A stretch of 64,000 nucleotides of DNA from Cohnella rhizoplanae. Lineage in GTDB: Bacteria; Bacillota; Bacilli; Paenibacillales; Paenibacillaceae. Shown here in pieces: positions 59,387 through 64,000 of this stretch. The stretch covers positions 169,900 to 233,899 of the forward strand of contig NZ_CAOJCN010000010.1 in NCBI RefSeq assembly GCF_948329515.1, given 5' to 3'. How positions within the stretch are numbered: position 1 is the stretch's first letter; each line of letters begins with the position of its first letter. The notes beneath the pieces were generated by a model, which was given only the letters and a program-made list of their open reading frames with translations, was not told the DNA's origin and did no database searches. The position numbers and the translations under genes were made by a program.

Positions 59387-59414
59387 GAGGCAGCCGAAGC
59401 GGCTGCCTCTTTTT
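59386..59414 (+). terminator. intrinsic terminator after the small ORF
   Basis: AGAGGCAGCCG (59386-59396) pairs with CGGCTGCCTCT (59400-59410) on a 3-base loop, then T-run. It overlaps the last base of the small gene. Confidence 0.9.
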
Positions 59415-59443
59415 CATGCCGGGCAAGCAAGGTCCGCTTGCGT

Positions 59444-59449
59444 TATAAT
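59444..59449 (+). promoter_or_regulatory. possible -10 element before the thioesterase gene
   Basis: Consensus TATAAT with no clear -35 at 16-18 bp; 66 bp before the gene. Confidence 0.35.
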
Positions 59450-59514
59450 GAAGAAACATTTTAACGTCCGGCGATTGCCCATGCATGCCGGGACGTTGCA
59501 GGAGAAAAGGGGAA

Positions 59515-60027
59515 ATGCAAACCATGAACGCTTCATCCAGACCGATCGCGGCCTCCAGGTCCATCATGACCGAGATGCTGTTCCCCGGAGATACGAACTA
59601 CCACGGCACGATGTTCGGCGGCACGCTTATGCAGTATATCGACAAGATCGCGACGATCGCCGCGATGCGGCATTGCCATATGCCCGTCGTGACCGTCTCG
59701 CAGGACAGTCTGGACTTTCTCTCGCCGATCCGCGTCGGGGAGGCGTTCGAGCTCGAAGCTTGCGTCACGTGGACGCATCGCAGCTCGATGGAGATCTATT
59801 GCGTCGTCAGGGCCGAGGACTTGTTCACCGGCGAGCGCAGGCTGACCGTCACCGCGTTCAGCACGTTCGTCGCCCTGGGAGAGGACGGCAAGACCGCGCC
59901 GGTGCCCGCCGTGTACCCGGAGACGGAGGAGGAGCGGCTGCTCCACGAGAGCGCCCGCGCCCGCTACGAGCAGCGTCAACAGCGCCGCGGACTGCGTTAT
60001 TCGTCGACAGACGGACGGGACAAGTGA
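59515..60027 (+). CDS. acyl-CoA thioesterase, hot-dog fold
   Basis: 170 aa from ATG 59515 (CAGGAG ten bases upstream; ATG 59524 with AAGGGG is equally possible). The hot-dog pattern is clear: MLFPGDTNYHGTMFGGTLMQYIDKIATIAAMRH (in parts), then VTVSQDSLDFLSPIRVGEAFELEACVTWTHRSSMEI. It resembles YciA/BFIT-type and Bacillus YkhA acyl-CoA hydrolases, which release free fatty acids from CoA. The last ~25 residues are charged and probably flexible. Monocistronic in appearance, 41 bp before thyA. Confidence 0.9.
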   Translation: MQTMNASSRPIAASRSIMTEMLFPGDTNYHGTMFGGTLMQYIDKIATIAAMRHCHMPVVTVSQDSLDFLSPIRVGEAFELEACVTWTHRSSMEIYCVVRAEDLFTGERRLTVTAFSTFVALGEDGKTAPVPAVYPETEEERLLHESARARYEQRQQRRGLRYSSTDGRDK

Positions 60028-60033
60028 TACAAT
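60004..60033 (+). promoter_or_regulatory. probable thyA promoter
   Basis: TCGACA (60004-60009) and an extended -10 TGATACAAT (60025-60033) at 18 bp; the -10 overlaps the region just after the thioesterase stop, 35 bp before the thyA start. Confidence 0.5.
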
Positions 60034-60068
60034 CGGAATAACTTTAAGATGAAAAGGTGAGACGGCTC

Positions 60069-60863
60069 TTGCGCAATTATCTGGAATTACTGCAGGACAT
60101 ACTGGACCACGGCGCGAGCAAAGGGGACCGCACGGGCACCGGTACGATCAGCGTCTTCGGACGGCAGCTGCGATTCGATCTGCAGGAAGGCTTCCCCCTC
60201 GTCACGACCAAGCGGATCCATCTGAAAAGCGTCGTTCACGAACTGCTCTGGTTCCTGAGCGGCGACACCAATATTCGTTACCTGAAGGAAAACGGCGTCT
60301 CGATCTGGGACGAGTGGGCCGACGCGAACGGCGATCTCGGACCCGTGTACGGCTCACAATGGCGCGCCTGGGAGACGCCGGACGGACGCACGATCGACCA
60401 GATCGCGCAAGTCGTCGATTCGATCAAGAACAACCCGGAATCCAGGCGACACCTGGTCAGCGCGTGGAACGTGGCGGAGATCGACCGGATGAAGCTGCCG
60501 CCCTGCCATTTCGTTTTTCAGTTTTACGTATCGGAGGGCAAGCTTTCCTGCATGCTGACGATGCGCTCCGTCGATACGTTCCTCGGATTGCCGTTCAATA
60601 TCGCTTCCTACGCGCTGCTCACCCATATGGTGGCGCAGCAGTGCGGGCTCGAAGCCGGCGAGTTCATCTGGTCCGGCGGCGACGTTCATATTTATTCCAA
60701 CCACCTCGAGCAGGTGAAGCTTCAGCTCACGCGCGAGCCGCTGCCGCTGCCGAAGCTCGTCATCCATCGCAAACCGGATTCGATCTTCGATTACAAGTAC
60801 GAAGACTTCTCCTTCGAGGGCTATGAATATCATCCCGCGATCAAGGCACCGGTGGCGATCTAG
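60069..60863 (+). CDS. thyA: thymidylate synthase
   Basis: 264 aa from TTG 60069, eight bases after AAGGTGAG. A GTG at 60057 overlaps that site; starting at TTG gives the exact Escherichia coli ThyA length and N-terminus style (RNYLELLQDIL). The active-site cysteine is C146 in LPPCHFVFQF, at the same number as in E. coli. R-x-x-TGTGT, VYGSQWRAW, RRHLVSAWN and FNIASYALLTHM, GDVHIYSNH are all present. It makes dTMP from dUMP with methylenetetrahydrofolate; the dihydrofolate made is recycled by the DHFR encoded next. Confidence 0.97.
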   Translation: MRNYLELLQDILDHGASKGDRTGTGTISVFGRQLRFDLQEGFPLVTTKRIHLKSVVHELLWFLSGDTNIRYLKENGVSIWDEWADANGDLGPVYGSQWRAWETPDGRTIDQIAQVVDSIKNNPESRRHLVSAWNVAEIDRMKLPPCHFVFQFYVSEGKLSCMLTMRSVDTFLGLPFNIASYALLTHMVAQQCGLEAGEFIWSGGDVHIYSNHLEQVKLQLTREPLPLPKLVIHRKPDSIFDYKYEDFSFEGYEYHPAIKAPVAI

Positions 60864-60963
60864 CCGCGCGAGACTCGCGCATGGCTGCTCCGTGCGTCGA
60901 ATCGATGCGGGATTTGTCATCAAACAGTCGTTTTTTGGCTGATAGTCGCCGGGAAGCTTCATA

Positions 60964-60972
60964 TGTTATGAT
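60964..60972 (+). promoter_or_regulatory. possible extended -10 before dfrA
   Basis: TGTTATGAT (60964-60972) has the extended -10 form, 39 bp before the dfrA start; the -35 region is poor, so dfrA may also be read from the thyA promoter. Confidence 0.3.
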
Positions 60973-61010
60973 AGTTACACAAAAAGCAAGAGAGCAGGAG
61001 GCGGTGGCTT

Positions 61011-61532
61011 ATGTCCGTTACGTTAATCGCCGCCGTCGCGAAGAACGGCGTCATCGGGGCGGACAACGCGCTGCCTTGGCGTCTGAAGGACGAGATGGCA
61101 TACTTCAAGGCCCAGACGATGGGCAAGCCTGTACTGATGGGCAGCAACACGTTCCGCTCCCTGCCCAAGCCGCTGGCCGGGCGGACGAACGTCATATTGT
61201 CCCGCACGATGGCCGATGCGCCTGAAGGCTGCGTCCTCGTCCGTTCCGTGCAGGAGGCGCTGGAGCGATACGGCCGCGACGAGCTGATGGTCGCGGGCGG
61301 CGCCGACGTATACGCGCAGCTGCTGCCGCACGCCGATCGGTTGCTGATTTCGGAGTTGTCGGAGGCCGTCGAAGGCGACGCCGTATTTCCCGCTTTCGAT
61401 CGCGATGCATGGGAGCTTGTCTCGCGAACCCAGAGAGCGGCCGACGAGCGCAACCCGATTGCTTTTGACATGTGCGTCTACGAACGGCGCGGAGCGGAAA
61501 GTGCAAACAATAGAGGGGATAATCCATTCTGA
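61011..61532 (+). CDS. dfrA: dihydrofolate reductase
   Basis: 173 aa from ATG with GGAGGCGG upstream. The fold markers are SVTLIAAVAKNGVIGADNALPW, with E28 at the place of the catalytic acid (LKDEMAYFK; Glu is usual in many Bacillales), then PVLMGSNTFRSL, GRTNVILSR and MVAGGADVYAQLLPHADRL (in parts). NADPH-dependent; supplies tetrahydrofolate to ThyA. The pair thyA-dfrA is a common Bacillales gene order. The last ~12 residues extend beyond the core. Confidence 0.96.
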   Translation: MSVTLIAAVAKNGVIGADNALPWRLKDEMAYFKAQTMGKPVLMGSNTFRSLPKPLAGRTNVILSRTMADAPEGCVLVRSVQEALERYGRDELMVAGGADVYAQLLPHADRLLISELSEAVEGDAVFPAFDRDAWELVSRTQRAADERNPIAFDMCVYERRGAESANNRGDNPF

Positions 61533-61635
61533 TGGCACAGGTCGTCAGGTAAGATGGTCTATCATATATACGGTGACTCGACATGGCTGAGCGGCCGGTC
61601 AGACACGCGAATTACCGACAGATGGAGGAAATGGG

Positions 61636-63126
61636 ATGTCGACGCCTACGGGATTTATGGAATATCAACGCGAGCTGCCTAGCGACCGCGACCCCCTTGA
61701 ACGGATCAAGGATTGGAACGAGTTCCACCGCATGTTCTCCGAAGAGCAGCTGCGCACCCAGGGAGCTCGCTGCATGGACTGCGGAACGCCATACTGCCAT
61801 ACCGGCATGGAGCTGTCCGGAGGCGCCTCGGGCTGTCCGGTCAACAACCTGATTCCCGAGTGGAACAACCTCATCTACCGCGGCTTGTGGAGAGAGGCCT
61901 ACGATCGTCTGGCCAAGACGAACAACTTTCCCGAGTTCACGGGACGCGTATGTCCCGCGCCTTGCGAAGGCTCGTGCACCGTCGGCCTGATCGGCGATCC
62001 GGTCACGATCAAGACGATCGAGCAGGCGATCATCGACCGCGCCTTCGAGGAAGGCTGGGTCGTGCCGCAGCCGCCCAAGCTTCGTACCGGCAAGCGCGTG
62101 GCCGTCGTCGGATCCGGTCCTGCGGGACTGGCCGCGGCCGCGCAGCTCAACAAGGCGGGCCATACCGTGACGGTGTTCGAGCGCGCGGACCGTCCGGGCG
62201 GACTGCTCACCTACGGCATTCCGACGATGAAGCTCGAGAAACATATCGTCAAGCGCCGCGTGGATCTGCTCGCCGAGGAAGGCATCCAGTTCGTGACGAA
62301 CACCGAGATCGGCAAGGATATTCCCGCGAAGCAGCTGGCCGAGGAGTATGACGCGATCGTCCTGTGCGGCGGCGCGACCAAGGCGCGCGGGCTCGGTCCC
62401 GTCGAGGGCGCGGGCCTCAAGGGCATCCATCAGGCGATGGACTACTTGAACGGCACGATCAAGAGCTATCTGGACTCGAACCTCGAAGACGGCAACTACA
62501 TCTCGGGCAAGGACAAGCACGTGATCGTCATCGGCGGCGGCGACACGGGCACCGACTGCGTCGCGACGGCGCTGCGTCACGGCTGCACGAGCGTCTCTCA
62601 ATTCGGCACGCATGCCAAGGCGCCGCTGACCCGCGATCAGATCAACAACCCTTGGCCGGAATATCCGAACGTCTATACGCTCGACTACGCACACGAAGAA
62701 GCGAAGGTACTGTACGGCGAAGATCCGCGCGCGTTCTCGGTGCTGACCAAGAAGTTCGTCGGCGACGAAGACGGCAACGTCAAGGAGCTGCACACCGTGC
62801 AGATCCGCCGTTATGTCGACGAGACGGGCCGCAAGGTATACGAAGAGATCCCCGGCACGGAGAAAGTATGGCCGGCCGATCTCGTCCTCGTAGCCGTCGG
62901 CTTCGAAGGTCCCGAATCGACCCTCGTCGAGCAGTTGAACCTGGAGACCGACCGCAGAACGAACGTGAAGGCCGCATACGGCAAGTACAAGACCAGCGTA
63001 GACAAGGTGTTCGCTGCCGGCGACATGCGCCGCGGTCAGAGCCTCATCGTCTGGGCGATCAACGAGGGACGCGAAGCGGCCCGCGAGGTCGATCGTTATC
63101 TGATGGGTTCCACGATGCTGCCTTGA
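61636..63126 (+). CDS. gltD: glutamate synthase small subunit (GltD-like)
   Basis: 496 aa from ATG with GGAGGAAATGGG upstream. The N-terminal Fe-S region has cysteines in ARCMDCGTPYCHTG, GCPVNN and GRVCPAPCEGSCTVG; the FAD loop is VAVVGSGPAGLAAAAQL; the NADPH loop is VIVIGGGDTGTDC; the C-terminal FAD motif is KVFAAGDMRRGQSLIVWAINEGREAA (in parts). It transfers electrons from NADPH to the large GltA/GltB subunit. No large subunit gene is in the window, so it is either elsewhere, or this protein works as a stand-alone oxidoreductase of the same family. Confidence 0.92.
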   Translation: MSTPTGFMEYQRELPSDRDPLERIKDWNEFHRMFSEEQLRTQGARCMDCGTPYCHTGMELSGGASGCPVNNLIPEWNNLIYRGLWREAYDRLAKTNNFPEFTGRVCPAPCEGSCTVGLIGDPVTIKTIEQAIIDRAFEEGWVVPQPPKLRTGKRVAVVGSGPAGLAAAAQLNKAGHTVTVFERADRPGGLLTYGIPTMKLEKHIVKRRVDLLAEEGIQFVTNTEIGKDIPAKQLAEEYDAIVLCGGATKARGLGPVEGAGLKGIHQAMDYLNGTIKSYLDSNLEDGNYISGKDKHVIVIGGGDTGTDCVATALRHGCTSVSQFGTHAKAPLTRDQINNPWPEYPNVYTLDYAHEEAKVLYGEDPRAFSVLTKKFVGDEDGNVKELHTVQIRRYVDETGRKVYEEIPGTEKVWPADLVLVAVGFEGPESTLVEQLNLETDRRTNVKAAYGKYKTSVDKVFAAGDMRRGQSLIVWAINEGREAAREVDRYLMGSTMLP

Positions 63127-63169
63127 TCTTTTAGAATCATAGAGAGACCTGATTCCATTCATGATCGCT

Positions 63170-63222
63170 AAGGGTCGTTCCCGCGGCCGGCTTCCCAGCG
63201 AAGCCGGCGGGGACGGCCCTTC
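63170..63222 (+). terminator. long hairpin after gltD, possible terminator
   Basis: An outer stem (63170-63182 with 63209-63221, two G-T pairs) and a perfect inner 9-bp stem (63186-63194 with 63200-63208) make a very stable hairpin. Only two T follow, so termination may be factor-dependent or weak. Confidence 0.5.
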
Positions 63223-63244
63223 GTTGCGGACGGAGGACGTGCAC

Positions 63245-63571
63245 ATGATAAAGTACGGAGATGAAATGCCGCGCGAGCTGAGGTTCGTCGGATTTGACGC
63301 GATCGTCGAGCGAAGGGACGCCCAGTGGGTGGATGTCGAGCTGCGGCCGCACGCCGAAGCTGCTACGCCGCCGCCGCAGGACCTGATCGATCTGACGGCG
63401 CTCGTCGTATGCACACATACGGGCCACCCGATCCAGATCGAGGCGCTTGACGAGGGCTGCGATTGCGAGTATCAGTTCACGGCGTTCGAGAAGGAGCAAA
63501 TCGAGCGGTACATCCGCAGCGACGAGGTGCAATCCCGCATCGCCGAAGCTGCTAGGCTTGGGCAGGCATAG
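63245..63571 (+). CDS. conserved-looking hypothetical protein, 108 aa
   Basis: 108 aa from ATG 63245, eight bases after GGAGG; an in-frame ATG at 63161 lies before the hairpin and is rejected. Soluble and acidic. The N-terminal half (MIKYGDEMPRELRFVGFDAI) is beta-rich; the middle has VVCTHTGHPIQIEALDEGCDCEYQF (in parts) with three cysteines and two histidines that might bind a metal; the end is a helix (KEQIERYIRSDEVQSRIAEAA). I do not recognise a family with a known function. Confidence 0.65.
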   Translation: MIKYGDEMPRELRFVGFDAIVERRDAQWVDVELRPHAEAATPPPQDLIDLTALVVCTHTGHPIQIEALDEGCDCEYQFTAFEKEQIERYIRSDEVQSRIAEAARLGQA

Positions 63572-63617
63572 GCTTTTTCAGCGATGGACGGTATGATGTG
63601 CGTAGGGAGGAGTCGTA

Positions 63618-64000
63618 ATGATGAATCGACGCGTGCTGTTAGAGAAGGGTCTTACCGTCATTTCTGCCTGCAAGCGGCGGACGGGGGATGTCTGGGAGGC
63701 GCATTTCGGCGCGGCGGCGATTGCCGCTTATTTTTTTATCGCGGAAAATGAATGCGCGGAGGAGCTGGGAGAGACGATCGCGGCGCAAGCGGATACCATG
63801 GTGTCGCGGCATCTCGATGTCGGCTGCGACGACGGGGTGAACCGTGCAGCCGATCGGCCGGCACCGGCCATGGACGCCCGAGCCGCCGAGCAAGCGATAG
63901 CGACATCGCTCGAAGCGACGATAGACGGTCTATATTGGGTCGGGCATAATGCGATCTATGCGGCGCTCGCCATGAAGGCGATCCGGGAACTGGGCGGGTG
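63618..64000 (+). CDS. unidentified protein, cut by the window end (partial)
   Basis: Reading frame open from ATG 63618 (GGGAGGAG upstream) to the window end; at least 127 residues. The product is Ala-rich and helical: VLLEKGLTVISACKRRTGD, then HFGAAAIAAYFFIAENECAEEL and a C-terminal part with IDGLYWVGHNAIYAALAMKA (in parts). The helix-rich form with regular His, Glu and Cys may be a small-molecule or cofactor pocket, but I cannot name a family. No membrane segment is certain. Confidence 0.6.
   Translation, partial: MMNRRVLLEKGLTVISACKRRTGDVWEAHFGAAAIAAYFFIAENECAEELGETIAAQADTMVSRHLDVGCDDGVNRAADRPAPAMDARAAEQAIATSLEATIDGLYWVGHNAIYAALAMKAIRELGG

Noticed and set aside
61612..63414. 600-aa open frame antisense to gltD
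   Set aside because: The plus strand has a full GltD with Fe-S, FAD and NADPH motifs; the antisense frame is a composition artefact.

Overview
The window looks like chromosome of a high-GC, low-branching Firmicute of the Paenibacillaceae (Paenibacillus/Cohnella type). The grounds are strong AGGAGG-type ribosome sites with many TTG and GTG starts, sigma-A-like promoters, perfect intrinsic terminators with T-tracts, a pdhABCD operon in Bacillales order, a thyA-dfrA pair, a thiN-type thiamine pyrophosphokinase and an NlpC/P60 wall hydrolase. The assignment rests on gene style and protein similarity recalled from memory, not on a search. No tRNA, rRNA, CRISPR array, insertion sequence, integrase or phage head gene was found.

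Layout. 1-7.6 kb: end of an ABC ATPase gene, an FtsJ-type RNA methyltransferase, a Ser/Thr kinase fused to a MinD/TadZ-like domain, an OmpR/histidine-kinase pair, an NlpC/P60 hydrolase, and a nitrilase plus acetyltransferase pair. 7.7-40.7 kb: a contractile injection system (CIS/eCIS) locus in three blocks. The left block, on the minus strand, encodes a DUF4157 'eCIS core' metalloprotease-like protein, a 664-aa candidate cargo protein and a YbjN-like (secretion-chaperone-like) protein. The central plus-strand block starts with an anti-sigma-factor kinase, a STAS antagonist and a SpoIIE-type phosphatase (a partner-switching module). It continues with the AAA+ ATPase, DUF4255 cap protein, sheath, two tube proteins, two small assembly genes, a 1510-aa disordered protein, a LysM baseplate protein, a hub and spike encoded by separate genes, a gp25 wedge, two J-like baseplate proteins, a tail-protein-I/propeller protein and a 546-aa protein of unknown function. 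The right block, on the minus strand, encodes a DUF4280 PAAR-like tip and a membrane-anchored MORN-repeat protein.

40.9-47.3 kb: a large receptor-like protein with a class III cyclase domain that has lost both metal-binding aspartates, an acetyltransferase, and an NTT-like carrier fused to HEAT repeats and a cyclic-nucleotide-binding fold. 47.4-64 kb: ordinary chromosomal genes, namely an acetyltransferase, a PhnP-like hydrolase, thiN, a TRIC channel, a low-molecular-weight phosphatase, an esterase, pdhABCD, an SgrR-type regulator with a small divergent ORF, a thioesterase, thyA, dfrA, gltD and two unidentified genes, the last cut by the window end.

How the parts fit. The central block encodes nearly every conserved part of a contractile particle, but no recognisable tail fibre and no conventional tape-measure protein. 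The divergent left operon shares a short LQMQR-x-x-GN-type motif between the DUF4157 protein and the putative cargo, which suggests a packaging module. The partner-switching trio lies directly upstream of and close to the ATPase gene, which suggests that assembly, loading or expression of the particle is controlled by serine phosphorylation. The most useful leads are this regulatory coupling, the cargo/chaperone operon, the DUF4280-MORN pair, the 1510-aa disordered protein, and an unusual gene junction near 20.44-20.47 kb where the second gene has no normal start codon.
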